Source: UBA9676 sp963730065 (GTDB lineage: Bacteria; Actinomycetota; Actinomycetes; Streptosporangiales; Streptosporangiaceae). From it: a stretch of DNA of 64,000 nt. Positions 18,201-26,701 of the stretch are shown here, one piece after another. The notes below the pieces were generated by a model, which saw nothing but the letters and a program-made list of their open reading frames with translations, was not told the origin of the DNA and searched no databases. The DNA lies in NCBI GenBank assembly GCA_963730065.1, contig CAVSQL010000024.1, forward strand, positions 1 to 64,000, written 5' to 3'. Within the stretch, counting starts at the first letter, position 1; each line of letters opens with the position of its first letter. A program made the translations under genes and the position numbers.

Positions 18201-18280
18201 CGACGATCCGCCGACGCACCTCCGAAGTCACCGGCCGGGGGCTCGGGCCGGTAGGAACTGGGGAACTCTGGGTTACTCAC
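15272..18280 (-). CDS. ponA: Bifunctional class A penicillin-binding protein
   Basis: 1002 aa. About 200 N-terminal cytoplasmic residues are Gly/Arg-rich with GYTGNG repeats. A single membrane anchor (about 208-228) follows, then the GT51 transglycosylase domain (AAEDKNFW, GGSTITQQLVRNYY, AQKLSRVKSKAWILTQYLN), then the transpeptidase domain with SSFK, SLN and KTGTT active-site motifs. The C-terminus carries a Pro-Lys repeat and an 11-Gly run before a final hydrophobic stretch with basic tail. It polymerises and cross-links peptidoglycan at the cell surface. DUF5318 upstream and GT87 downstream are the conserved neighbours. Confidence 0.95.
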   Translation of the reverse strand: MSNPEFPSSYRPEPPAGDFGGASADRRDRFGSRGGSGGGQAGPGRGGRPWSRGDQDRRAPRGRGAHEESRERPDAPRSRSGQAAVGTRGTSASRERYAAARQRYAARVGAGQDTGVTPGGAGANGAGYTGNGYTGNGYSDGYTGNGAGHGSGGRRAGGPATQWAPDHRRPGRRHGGGDDGGPRGGRERRKGDWWRHWTLMKALGVVGVLAGVMVILGAVGVSVAYSKTPIPNTRQLAAINAASTVYFSDNKTPIGRFGTFDRQTLNYSQFPPTLINAVVAAEDKNFWHEGGISPTGILRAAYYDLTSSSGNLQGGSTITQQLVRNYYANIGTAQTMSRKIKEIFVAQKLSRVKSKAWILTQYLNTVYLGQGAYGVGAAAQTYFGLDASQLDQITPAQAAMIAAMIQSPSYYSPDPKAGAPYQGLVFRWHYVINTMVSMGTLSQQDAAKAAFPKIVPAFNNSWSGYRGYIMQAVLNELEQTYGYTLGQINTKGLHIVTTFKKSLMNQLYTTVNQNRALMKHDQPPPLAAGVTVGCGNAGCLPRFVHIGAVLEQPGTGAILAMYSGANYDSKQKGAQFDNALQSRNQVGSSFKPYVLATAVQQGMNVQTSQLNGFSPLWIPPDSSPMTFASLHTPASPAGYFEVQNDEVSNPNRPVTPVEATAMSLNTAYADLWHRVALNTANGQYSVINMAKALGVDVDPASKGGSGLVTMRDEAGTALGQASLTVEEQATMIATLADGGVYHTPHVIKQIIDGNSVIAARVVQRQVLTPDQAAEVEYAMSFDMGPMGTANGLGLTNGQTVIAKTGTTNLSQSAFFLGATQRDAMAVGMFVSHPGCTLPVSEQGLCTSTSALAFTPPAGIETLFGVGGYAGYGGQWPAIIWHNYFMKEFNSLPVQAWPALPADFGSAWNLVPPLPKPKPKPKPNCFGNGRRCRTPNPLPSGLPTLVPPLGGGGGGGGGGGAATVGGAAAGGVMATGILTALLPAGARLRPRRRRRSPGRKGKA

Positions 18281-18459
18281 GCGTCCTCGCTGTTGGGTGA
18301 GGCAGTCGCATACGGGCGGGGCTGCCGGGGACCACCGTACCGGCGGCCGTTACCGCAGCGGTACGCCGTCCTCCGCAGACCCCGCGCCGCGTTGCCCGGC
18401 CGGCTCACCGGCCCGGACCCCGTGCACGCGCAGTTCAGCCCCGCACGTCATCCGCTGGC

Positions 18460-18879
18460 CTAGGCCTGCTGGCCACGCCGGCTGCGCGGCTCGCCCGAAC
18501 CACGCCGGCCGCGTGGCTCGCCAGTGCCGAGGACATACGACGAAGCGAGGTGGTTCCACCCGCAACTCTGACAGACCTCGACCACGTAAACCCGGAACTC
18601 GCCATATTCGGTGGCCATCTCGGCCAGTTCTGGCGATTGCTTTACCCGGCCTTCGTAGCGTCCCAACTCGTCGCCGTAAACGTAGGTGACGTGGGTGAGC
18701 TTGGTCTTCCGGCAGATGGGGCAGCCGGTCTCGGTGGCCTCGCCGTGGAACTTGGCGGCGCGCAGCAGGTACGGGTGCGCGTCGCAGACATCGGCGACCG
18801 TGGTGTGGCCGGCGAACACCGACGCGAGCGTCGCCCGGCGGGCGAGCCCGTAGTCAACCACTGACCGCCTTGGTCCCAT
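18460..18879 (-). CDS. DUF5318 protein (Rv0049-like)
   Basis: 139 aa from ATG 18879 (MGPRRSVVDYGLARRATLAS). CPICRK (about residue 51) and a later CQSCGWNH (about 104) form a zinc-ribbon-like pair. The pattern RYEGRVKQSPELAEMATEYG is typical of this actinobacterial family, which sits beside ponA in many genomes. The function is unknown; the conserved pairing with a PBP suggests a role in growth or wall synthesis. Confidence 0.85.
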   Translation of the reverse strand: MGPRRSVVDYGLARRATLASVFAGHTTVADVCDAHPYLLRAAKFHGEATETGCPICRKTKLTHVTYVYGDELGRYEGRVKQSPELAEMATEYGEFRVYVVEVCQSCGWNHLASSYVLGTGEPRGRRGSGEPRSRRGQQA

Positions 18880-19012
18880 GCCCGACAGAGTACGACGCGA
18901 TCGCCTCGCCGCCGAGGCCCCAAATGGGGCCGGATGGCGAGGAGGCGGGCAGCACGGGGGAACGGCAGGTGAACCCCCGGTTGCACGATAGTGTTTCCCC
19001 ACATATCTTTGT

Positions 19013-19033
19013 GATGTATCGGTTCGATACATC
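19013..19033. promoter_or_regulatory. Putative PadR operator
   Basis: GATGTATCG, 3-bp spacer, CGATACATC: a perfect 9-bp inverted repeat holding ATGT and ACAT half-sites as in PadR operators. TTGACA at 19037-19042 follows directly and could be a -35 box of the padR promoter, so PadR may repress itself and perhaps the divergent DUF5318-ponA transcript. Confidence 0.6.
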
Positions 19034-19104
19034 GGTTTGACACACAAGGCGTTAATGCCCCATGGATCATAGAGCCGGACGGACAGCCAGGAGGCCCGGG
19101 AGTC

Positions 19105-19785
19105 GTGAGCGGTAAACGGTCGGGCGTGCTCGAGCTCGCTGTGCTCGGCCTGCTGCACGAGACCCCCATGCACGGCTACGAGCTGCGCAAGCGGCTCAAC
19201 GGCCTGCTCGGGGCGTTCCGTGCGTTCGGGTACGGCTCGCTGTACCCGTGCCTGAAGGACCTGCTCGCGCAGGGCCTGATCGCTGAAGACTCACCGGCCG
19301 ACGCGGGCCAGGCCGGGCCGGCCAGGCTCGCCGGGCCGAGCCGACACGCCGGGCTCGCCGGGCAGCCCCGGCAGCGCTCCGGCCGCCGCTCGAAGATCGT
19401 CTACCGGCTGACCGCGGATGGCAAGGAGCGGCTGCAGGATCTGCTGACCGAAGCGGGCCCCGCGGCCTGGGAGGACGACGGGTTCGGCGTCCACTTCGCG
19501 TTCTTCGGCCAGACCCGGGCCGACATCCGGCTGCGGATCCTGGAGGGCCGGCGGACGCGGCTGGAGGAGCGCCTCGACGGCGTCCGGGCGGTGATGTCGC
19601 GGACCCGGGAGCGGCTCGACAGCTACACGCTCGAACTCCACCGGCACGGCCTGGAATCGGTCGAGCGCGAGGTCCGCTGGCTCAACGAGCTCATCGCCTC
19701 GGAGCGGGAGTCCGGCGCGGCCTCACCACCGCCCTCCGCGCGGAACGCGGATAACGAGACGTCAGCGGGCCAGGCTCCCAGCTGA
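19105..19785 (+). CDS. PadR-family transcriptional regulator
   Basis: 226 aa from GTG 19105. The winged helix begins LELAVLGLLHETPMHGYELRKR and continues SLYPCLKDLLAQGLIAE. A 30-residue Ala/Gly/Arg-rich insertion (about 64-92) interrupts the wing before KIVYRLTADGKERL. The C-terminal dimerisation helices contain LRILEGRRTRLEERL. Homologues (Rv0047c type) sit directly before ino1; here ino1 begins 47 bp downstream. It probably senses a small ligand and controls this locus through the operator at 19013. Confidence 0.9.
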   Translation: MSGKRSGVLELAVLGLLHETPMHGYELRKRLNGLLGAFRAFGYGSLYPCLKDLLAQGLIAEDSPADAGQAGPARLAGPSRHAGLAGQPRQRSGRRSKIVYRLTADGKERLQDLLTEAGPAAWEDDGFGVHFAFFGQTRADIRLRILEGRRTRLEERLDGVRAVMSRTRERLDSYTLELHRHGLESVEREVRWLNELIASERESGAASPPPSARNADNETSAGQAPS

Positions 19786-19832
19786 CCGCACAGCGCCACC
19801 AGCAGGCGGCGAGAGAATAGGAGCAAATCCTC

Positions 19833-20912
19833 ATGGGTTCGGTACGGGTAGCCATCGTGGGTGTGGGCAACTGTGCGAGTTCCCTCGTCCAGGGCGTGGA
19901 GTACTACAGGGATGCCGACCCGGCGAGCCGGGTACCGGGCCTCATGCACGTGACGTTCGGCCCCTACCACGTGAGCGACGTGGAGTTCGTCGCCGCGTTC
20001 GACGTGGACGCCAAGAAGGTCGGGCGCGATCTGGCCGAGGCGATCGGGGCGAGCGAGAACAACACCATCAAGCTCTGCGACGTGGCGCCGACCGGTGTCA
20101 TCGTGCAGCGCGGGCCCACTATGGACGGCCTGGGCGAGTTCTACCGGGAGATCATCACCGAGTCCGACGACGCGCCGGTGGACGTCGCCGCGGCCCTGCG
20201 CGAGGCGCGGGCCGACGTGCTGGTCTCCTACCTGCCGGTCGGCTCGGACCAGGCGGACCGGTTCTACGCGCAGTGCGCGCTGGACGCCGGGGTGGCCTTC
20301 GTCAACGCGCTGCCGGTCTTCATCGCCTCGGATCCTCAGTGGGCCGCCAAGTTCACCGAGGCGGGCGTGCCGATCATCGGCGACGACATCAAGTCCCAGG
20401 TGGGCGCCACGATCACCCACCGCGTGCTGGCCAAGCTGTTCGAGGACCGGGGCGTGGAGCTGCTGCGCACCTACCAGCTCAACTTCGGCGGCAACATGGA
20501 CTTCATGAACATGCTGGAGCGCAGCAGGCTCCAGTCGAAGAAGATCTCCAAGACGCGGTCGGTCACCTCGCAGATCCCGCACGAGATGGAGCGGGCGGCG
20601 GTTCACATCGGCCCCTCCGATCACGTGCCGTGGCTCGACGACCGCAAGTTCGCCTACGTCCGGCTGGAGGGGCGCGCGTTCGGGGACGTGCCGCTCAGCC
20701 TCGAGTACAAGCTGGAGGTCTGGGACTCGCCGAACTCGGCCGGCGTGATCATCGACGCCATCCGCGCCGCCAAGATCGCCCTTGACCGCGGCATCGGCGG
20801 GCCGCTGCTGTCCGCCGCGTCCTACTTCATGAAGTCCCCGCCCGAGCAGTACGGCGACGACGTCGCGCGGGACGCGGTCGAGAAGTTCATTCGCGGCGAA
20901 ACGGATCGCTGA
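19833..20912 (+). CDS. ino1: Inositol-3-phosphate synthase
   Basis: 359 aa, ribosome site AGGAG, ATG 19833. The Rossmann motif VAIVGVGNCASSLVQG, then SYLPVGSDQADRFYA, GDDIKSQVGATITHRVLA and LNFGGNMDFMNM, match the short actinobacterial class. It converts glucose-6-phosphate to inositol-3-phosphate with NAD+, giving inositol for mycothiol and phosphatidylinositol. The cytosolic enzyme is tetrameric. It lies in an apparent padR-ino1-cupin operon. Confidence 0.97.
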   Translation: MGSVRVAIVGVGNCASSLVQGVEYYRDADPASRVPGLMHVTFGPYHVSDVEFVAAFDVDAKKVGRDLAEAIGASENNTIKLCDVAPTGVIVQRGPTMDGLGEFYREIITESDDAPVDVAAALREARADVLVSYLPVGSDQADRFYAQCALDAGVAFVNALPVFIASDPQWAAKFTEAGVPIIGDDIKSQVGATITHRVLAKLFEDRGVELLRTYQLNFGGNMDFMNMLERSRLQSKKISKTRSVTSQIPHEMERAAVHIGPSDHVPWLDDRKFAYVRLEGRAFGDVPLSLEYKLEVWDSPNSAGVIIDAIRAAKIALDRGIGGPLLSAASYFMKSPPEQYGDDVARDAVEKFIRGETDR

Positions 20913-20924
20913 GCGACCCCCGCC

Positions 20925-21266
20925 ATGCAGGTGCTGGAGGGTGCCGGGCTGGTCACCGCTCCCGGGGACGGGAGCGGTGTGCACTGGGTGGAGCATCTGA
21001 GGGTCAGCGACCTGTCGGTGGGCACCTACTCGATCGCCGCGGGCGCGGACGACGACCAGGAGCCGCACACCGAGGACGAGATCTATGTGGTGACCGCGGG
21101 GCAGGCGGCGCTGGAGGCGGGCGGGCGGGCGGCGCCCGTCGGCCCCGGGTCCGTCATCTACGTGCCCGCCGGTGAGCCGCACCGCTTCACCGGTATCACC
21201 AGGGACCTGGCGGTCCTCGTCCTGTTCGCGCCCGCCGAGTACTCGCGCGGCCCCGCTGGCCGCTGA
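20925..21266 (+). CDS. Cupin-domain protein
   Basis: 113 aa starting 12 bp after ino1. A single cupin fold with PHTEDEIYVVTAG (motif 1, metal His/Glu) and VPAGEPHRF (motif 2). Such proteins bind a divalent metal and may act as isomerase, dioxygenase or sensor. Co-location with ino1 suggests a metabolic link but the substrate is not evident. Confidence 0.85.
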   Translation: MQVLEGAGLVTAPGDGSGVHWVEHLRVSDLSVGTYSIAAGADDDQEPHTEDEIYVVTAGQAALEAGGRAAPVGPGSVIYVPAGEPHRFTGITRDLAVLVLFAPAEYSRGPAGR

Positions 21267-21332
21267 CGGGGCCGGATAGTCTGGCCAGGTGCACTTCCTG
21301 CGCCCGCGCGCACGCCGCCCCGACGGCCACCC

Positions 21333-22772
21333 ATGAGCACCCGGCGCCTCCCGCGGCGCCCGCCAGCGGCTCATCCCTCCTTCCGGGCCGAACTGCGCAC
21401 CGTCCTGGCCGAACGGAACTTCCGGCGCCTGTTCGCGACCAGGCTGGTCTCGCAGGCGGGCGACGGCATGTTCACGGCCGGGCTCGGTGCGTACGTGTTC
21501 TTCAACGCCACCAGCTTCCCCAACCCCGGTGCCGCCGCGGCCGCCTTCGCTGTTTTGTACCTTCCGTACTCGCTGATCGGGCCGTTCGCCGGTGTGTTCA
21601 TCGACCGCTGGTCACGACGGCAGATCCTGGTCTGGTCGGCCCTGCTGCGGGCCGTCTTCGTGGCCCTGACCGCCTTCCTGGTCGCCTCGGGCAGCCTCGG
21701 CCCGCCGCTGTACATCAGCGTGCTCGCGGTCCTGGGTGTCAACCGGTTCTTCCTGTCCTCACTGTCCGCCGCGCTCCCGCACGTGGTGGCGGAGGACACG
21801 CTGGTGATGGCGAACGCGGTCGCACCGACCGTCGGCACCATCGTCTCGTTCGCTGGTGCCCTGGTCGGCCTCGGTATTCACTTCGCCACCGGCGGCGGGC
21901 AGGGCGGGTCGGCGGTCACCCTGCTCGTGGCCGGCGTGTGCTACCTGATCGCGGGCGCCATCGGCGCGACCATGCGCCGTGACCTGCTCGGGCCGCCCCC
22001 GCTGGCCGAGGGAGAGCAGCGGCGCGGGGTGCTGGCCGAACTCGCCATCGTGGTCCGTGGGCTGGTCAGCGGCGCGCAGCATATCTGGCGGCGGCGCCCC
22101 GCAGCGGCCGCGCTCGGCGCGAGCGGCAGCCAGCGGGCGATGTACGGGATCTTGCTGCTCACCTCGATCCTGCTTTACCGGAACTACTTCTACCGGGCGT
22201 CCGGTGCCAACTCCGCGCTCGGCCATTTCACCCTGGTGGTGATCGCCGCGGCGGTTGGCTACGGCGCGGCGGCGGTGATCACCCCGGTCGCGACCAGGCG
22301 GCTGTCCAAGGCGGCGTGGATCACCGTGATGCTCGGCCTCGGCGGCGTGGTCACCGGGGTGCTCGGCCCGACCTTCCAGCAGGTGTCATTCCTGGTCATC
22401 TCGCTGATGCTGGGCGTGGTGGCGCAGGGGGTGGCGATCTGCGCGACCACGATCCTCCAGCAGCAGATGGACGACGACTACCGGGGCCGGGCGTTCGCGT
22501 TCTACGACATGCTGTTCAACGTCCCCTTCGTGCTCGGCGCGGTGGTGGCCGCCGAGATCATCCCCGACGACGGCAAGTCTTACCTGCTGATCGCGGTGGC
22601 AGCCGCCGGGTACCTGCTGGCGGCCGGGGCCTACGGGGCGGTCAGCCGTCAGGAACTGGCGGCCGGGCCGTCCCCCGCCGGATCGTCCCCCGCCGGGCCG
22701 TCTTCCGGCTCCTCCCCGCCGTCCGGCCCGGGTCGCAACCCCTCCGCCTCCGCCCAGCGCCGCAACTCCTGA
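21333..22772 (+). CDS. Major facilitator superfamily transporter
   Basis: 479 aa with about twelve membrane segments. It starts with an arginine-rich N-terminus and NFRRLFATRLVSQAGDGMF, typical of the MFS_1/MFS_3 exporters, and has FIDRWSRRQILVWSALLRAV after helix 2. The last 40 residues are a Pro/Ser/Gly tail. The gene ends 124 bp inside the convergent pcnA gene. The substrate is unknown. Confidence 0.88.
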   Translation: MSTRRLPRRPPAAHPSFRAELRTVLAERNFRRLFATRLVSQAGDGMFTAGLGAYVFFNATSFPNPGAAAAAFAVLYLPYSLIGPFAGVFIDRWSRRQILVWSALLRAVFVALTAFLVASGSLGPPLYISVLAVLGVNRFFLSSLSAALPHVVAEDTLVMANAVAPTVGTIVSFAGALVGLGIHFATGGGQGGSAVTLLVAGVCYLIAGAIGATMRRDLLGPPPLAEGEQRRGVLAELAIVVRGLVSGAQHIWRRRPAAAALGASGSQRAMYGILLLTSILLYRNYFYRASGANSALGHFTLVVIAAAVGYGAAAVITPVATRRLSKAAWITVMLGLGGVVTGVLGPTFQQVSFLVISLMLGVVAQGVAICATTILQQQMDDDYRGRAFAFYDMLFNVPFVLGAVVAAEIIPDDGKSYLLIAVAAAGYLLAAGAYGAVSRQELAAGPSPAGSSPAGPSSGSSPPSGPGRNPSASAQRRNS

Positions 22773-24190
22773 ACGGCCCGCTCGGCGCCGAGCGGCCCGT
22801 GCTCCAGGCGCAGCTCCAGCAGGTGCCGGTAGGCCTGGCCGACCACCGGGCCCGGCGGCACCCCGAGGACCGCCATGATCTGGTTCCCGTCCAGATCCGG
22901 GCGGATCTTCCCCAGCTCCTCGCGCTCCGCCAGGTACGTTATGCGCTCCTCCAGGCTGTCGTACGCACGGGCCAGCCGGGCGGCCTTCTGCCGGTTGCGG
23001 GTCGTGCAGTCGGCCCGGGTGAGCACGTGCAGGCGGGTGAGCAGCGGCCCGGCGTCGCGCACGTAGCGCCGCACCGCCGAGTCGGTCCAGCCGCCGTCGT
23101 TGTACCCGTGGAACCGCAGGTGGAGCTCGATCAGGGTGGCCACGTCGCTCACCACGTCCGCGGGGAAGCGCAGCTGGCTGAGCCGGGACCGGGCCATCGC
23201 GGCGCCCACCACCTCGTGATGGTGGAACGCGACCCGGCCGTCCGGCAGCAGGCGGCGGGTCTTCGGCTTGCCGATGTCGTGCAGGAGCGCGGCCAGCCTG
23301 AGCTTCAGGTCCGATTCCAGCCCGTACCTGGCCTCCAGGGCGATGGCCTGCTCCAGCACGGTCAGCGAATGCTGGTAGACGTCCTTGTGCCGGAAATGCT
23401 CGTCGGCCTCGAGCCGCAGCCGGGGCACCTCCGGCAGCACCTGATCGGCCACGCCGCTGTCGGCCATCAGCGCGATCCCGCGCACCGGGCCGGCCGGGCC
23501 CGGCGCCAGCATGAGCTTGGTGAGCTCGCCGGCGATCCGTTCCGCCGACACCACGGCCAGCCGGGGGGCCAGCGCCGCCATCGCCTCGCGCGCGTCGGCG
23601 GCGACCGTGAAACCAAGCTCGGCGCTGAACCGGGCGGCCCGCAGCATCCGCAGCGGGTCGTCGGTGAACGAGTCCTCCGGCCGCCCGGGCGTGCGCAGCA
23701 CCTTGTTCTTCAGGTCGGTGAGGCCGCCGTAGGGGTCGGCCAGTTCCAGCGAGGGCAGCCGGGCGGCCATCGCGTTGACGGTGAAGTCGCGCCGCGACAG
23801 GTCATCGGTCAGCGAGGTCCCATAGTCCACCTTGGGCTTGCGGGAGTCATACCGGTAGCTCTCACTGCGGTAGGTGGTGATCTCACAGATGGTGCTGCCC
23901 TGGCGCAGCCCCACGGTGCCGAAGGCGATCCCGGTCTCCCACACCGTGTCCGCCCAGCCCTCGGCCAGCTTGAGCACCTGCTCGGGCCGGGCGTCCGTGG
24001 TCAGATCGAGGTCACCGGGGCTGCGCCCGAGGAAGACGTCGCGGACGGAGCCGCCGACCAGGGCGAGTTCGTGGCCGCGGCGGGTGAACCGCCGCGCGAG
24101 GCCGGCCACGGGCGCCACGGTTTGGCGCAGCAGGGCAGCCGCCGCCCGGCGCTGTTCCGGGGTCAGGTCGTGGGAATCCGGCACGGGCAT
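22649..24190 (-). CDS. pcnA: CCA-adding enzyme / tRNA nucleotidyltransferase family
   Basis: 513 aa. The nucleotidyltransferase head has LVGGSVRDVFLGRSPGDLDL with catalytic Asp residues; the tRNA-binding neck follows (RRDFTVNAMA, DDPLRMLRAARF); an HD domain has LLHDIGKPKTRR and HHHEVVGAAMAR. It adds or repairs the 3'-CCA of tRNAs. The C-terminal 25 residues are low-complexity and overlap the MFS gene tail-to-tail. It is divergent from the DUF6049 gene, as in mycobacteria and Streptomyces, but the NUDIX gene usually between them is absent. Confidence 0.93.
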   Translation of the reverse strand: MPVPDSHDLTPEQRRAAAALLRQTVAPVAGLARRFTRRGHELALVGGSVRDVFLGRSPGDLDLTTDARPEQVLKLAEGWADTVWETGIAFGTVGLRQGSTICEITTYRSESYRYDSRKPKVDYGTSLTDDLSRRDFTVNAMAARLPSLELADPYGGLTDLKNKVLRTPGRPEDSFTDDPLRMLRAARFSAELGFTVAADAREAMAALAPRLAVVSAERIAGELTKLMLAPGPAGPVRGIALMADSGVADQVLPEVPRLRLEADEHFRHKDVYQHSLTVLEQAIALEARYGLESDLKLRLAALLHDIGKPKTRRLLPDGRVAFHHHEVVGAAMARSRLSQLRFPADVVSDVATLIELHLRFHGYNDGGWTDSAVRRYVRDAGPLLTRLHVLTRADCTTRNRQKAARLARAYDSLEERITYLAEREELGKIRPDLDGNQIMAVLGVPPGPVVGQAYRHLLELRLEHGPLGAERAVQELRRWAEAEGLRPGPDGGEEPEDGPAGDDPAGDGPAASS

Positions 24191-24307
24191 CGAGGGTAGG
24201 GGGTAGGGGCGCGCCAGGAAAACCCGGGCGCCCGGCTACGGCGCCCCCGGCCGGCCAGTGGGGCCCTCCTGGGCCCGGCACCCCGCCCGCCGCAATAGCA
24301 TTTCGGC

Positions 24308-26701
24308 ATGCCGCGTCAGTGCCGCTCATCCGGTCGCCGGCGCCCGGGCCGTCCCGGGCACGGGACGGGCATCCGGCTTCTGGCCCTGGCCGCGGGGGTG
24401 GCCGCCGCCGCTCTGGCCGCGGCTCCGGCCGCGGCATCCAGCGGCGAGCCGGGCCACCCGGGCGCGGCGGTACCGCTGTCGATCGCGATCACGTCGGTGA
24501 GCCCGGGCTACGCCACGCCGAAGGGCACGGTGACGGTTTCCGGCACCGTCACCAACACGACAGCCACCGCCGTCACCGGGCTCGCCGTCCAGCTGTGGTC
24601 CTCAAGCTCCCGGCTGGCGAACCGGGACGCCATGGACAGCTACCTCGCCGCCCCGGAGGCGACCGACGGGGAATCGCCCCTGCCCAAGTCCATCCAGGGG
24701 CTGGCCTCGCTCCCCGCGCACGCCACCAGGCCGTGGTCGCTGCGCCTGGCGGTGAGACAGGTGGGCATGACCTCGTTCGGCGTCTACCCGCTGGCCGCCG
24801 AACTGAGCCAGTTCGGGGCGCCGGTCGACGCCGCCCGCACGTTCCTGCCGTTCTGGCCGGGCACGTCCGCGTCCCGCACCGTGAAACCGGTGACCCTCGC
24901 CTGGATCTGGCCGCTCATCGACGTCCCCCATCAGACGGCCTGCCCCGCGCTGCTCAACGACAGCCTCGCGGCCGGCCTCGCCAGCGGCGGGCGGCTGAAC
25001 CAGCTGCTGGCGGTGGGCGGGTCCCCCGCCGGCCGCCGCGCCGACCTCACCTGGGCCATCGACCCGGCGCTGCTGAACGACGCGAAGGTGATGACGGCCC
25101 GCTACCGGGTCGGCGGCACCGCCACCTGCTCCAACGCGTCCCCGCGCCCGGCCAGCCGGGCCGCGCAGGCCTGGCTCGCCGGGGTCCAGTCGGCCACCGC
25201 CCACCAGGACTTCTTCGTCACGCCCTACGCCGACGTGGACGTCGCCGCGCTCTCCCACCGTGGCCTGAACACCGCGCTGGCCGACGCGTTCGCCGACGGG
25301 CGCACCGAGGCCGCGGCGAAGGGGATGCTGGGCCAGGCGCAGCGCACCACGGCCGACCCGGGTGACGGCGGGGGCGTGACCGGCCCGATCGCCTGGCCGG
25401 CCAACGGGGTGGCGGACTACGGGGTACTGGAGAGCCTGGCCGCCCCGCCGAACCAGGTCGGGACCGTGATCCTGAGCAGCACGATGATGCCGCCGTCGCC
25501 TCCGGTCAGCTACACCCCCACCGCGGTCACGACGACCCCGGACGGGCTCGGCTCGCAGCTGAACGTCCTGCTCGCCGACGACGGCATCGAGCAGATCCTG
25601 GCCGACCCCCCGGGCCGCCTGCCCGGGCTCGGGACCGCGCCGCCGGCCGCCGCGGCGTTCGCGCGGGAGCAGTGGTTCCTGGCCGAGACCGCGATGATCG
25701 CGGCCGAGGCACCCCGCACCGCCCGGGCGGTGGTCGTCGCCCCGCCCCGCCGCTGGGATCCGGGCACGGCGCTGGCCAGCGCGCTGCTCAATGAGACCAC
25801 CGGCACCCCGTGGCTGCGACCGGCGAGCCTGGCCAGCCTCGTCACCACGGCGCACCCGACCGGGCAGGTGAGCCGGCAGGATCCCCGGCAGCTGCTGGTC
25901 AGCCGGGATGAGCTGCGGGCATCGCTGTTGCGCCAGGTGCAGCGGGTCGAGGGCCAGATCGGGCTGCTGACCAGCATCCTCGTCCATCCCGGGTCCCGGT
26001 ACCTGAGCACCGCCATGGCCGCGGTGGAATCGACGGCGTGGAGCGAGGTCCCGGGCGGCCGTCGCACCGCCAAGCAGCTGCTGCGCGGGATCAGTGCCTA
26101 CGTGGCCGCGCAGCAGCGCCAGGTCAGCATCGTGGACCCGCTGCGCGTGACGCTCGGCGGCAAGTCCGGCGAGGTGCCGGTCTCCATCGCCAACCACCTC
26201 AAGCAGGCGATCAGGGTCCAGCTGCGGGTGGCGCCCAGCCCGGGCCGCATCACGATCGGGAAATTCACCGGCCTGATCACGGTGGCCGCGGGGACGCAGC
26301 GGCTGATCAAGATCCCGGTGCGGGCGGCCGAGGCCGGCACCAGTGTGCTGACGCTGCGGCTGACCACCCCGGGTGGCCGGCCGCTCCCGCACAGCACGGC
26401 CCGGCTGACCGTCGAGGCGACCCATTTCGGCACCATGGCCATCGTGATCATCGGCATCGCGCTGGCCGTGTTCGTGATCACCGCCGCCGCGCGGGCGATC
26501 CGGCGCGGCATCAGGTCGCCCGCCGGGGATGGGGGTGCGGGCGAGGCGGGTGAGGCGCCGGGCCCGGGCCCAACCGGGCCTGATCCTGCCTACACCGGGC
26601 CGGAAGCCGATACCGTCGAGCCAGAGCAGGCCGGACGGTCCCCCGCAGCGAAGGAGCCTGATGAGCAGGCCAGCACACCGGGCTGGGCGGAGCGCCGCTG
26701 A
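24308..26701 (+). CDS. DUF6049 secreted/membrane-anchored protein
   Basis: 797 aa. A signal peptide (about 20-45) ends at PAAASS; a large extracellular region follows with VSGTVTNTTATAVTGLAVQLW near its start; one membrane helix (about 705-727, MAIVIIGIALAVFVITAAAR) precedes a short basic and then acidic/Pro-rich cytoplasmic tail. The family always lies upstream of murJ in actinobacteria (Rv3909 position). Its role is unknown but likely tied to wall synthesis. murJ starts inside its 3' end. Confidence 0.88.
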   Translation: MPRQCRSSGRRRPGRPGHGTGIRLLALAAGVAAAALAAAPAAASSGEPGHPGAAVPLSIAITSVSPGYATPKGTVTVSGTVTNTTATAVTGLAVQLWSSSSRLANRDAMDSYLAAPEATDGESPLPKSIQGLASLPAHATRPWSLRLAVRQVGMTSFGVYPLAAELSQFGAPVDAARTFLPFWPGTSASRTVKPVTLAWIWPLIDVPHQTACPALLNDSLAAGLASGGRLNQLLAVGGSPAGRRADLTWAIDPALLNDAKVMTARYRVGGTATCSNASPRPASRAAQAWLAGVQSATAHQDFFVTPYADVDVAALSHRGLNTALADAFADGRTEAAAKGMLGQAQRTTADPGDGGGVTGPIAWPANGVADYGVLESLAAPPNQVGTVILSSTMMPPSPPVSYTPTAVTTTPDGLGSQLNVLLADDGIEQILADPPGRLPGLGTAPPAAAAFAREQWFLAETAMIAAEAPRTARAVVVAPPRRWDPGTALASALLNETTGTPWLRPASLASLVTTAHPTGQVSRQDPRQLLVSRDELRASLLRQVQRVEGQIGLLTSILVHPGSRYLSTAMAAVESTAWSEVPGGRRTAKQLLRGISAYVAAQQRQVSIVDPLRVTLGGKSGEVPVSIANHLKQAIRVQLRVAPSPGRITIGKFTGLITVAAGTQRLIKIPVRAAEAGTSVLTLRLTTPGGRPLPHSTARLTVEATHFGTMAIVIIGIALAVFVITAAARAIRRGIRSPAGDGGAGEAGEAPGPGPTGPDPAYTGPEADTVEPEQAGRSPAAKEPDEQASTPGWAERR

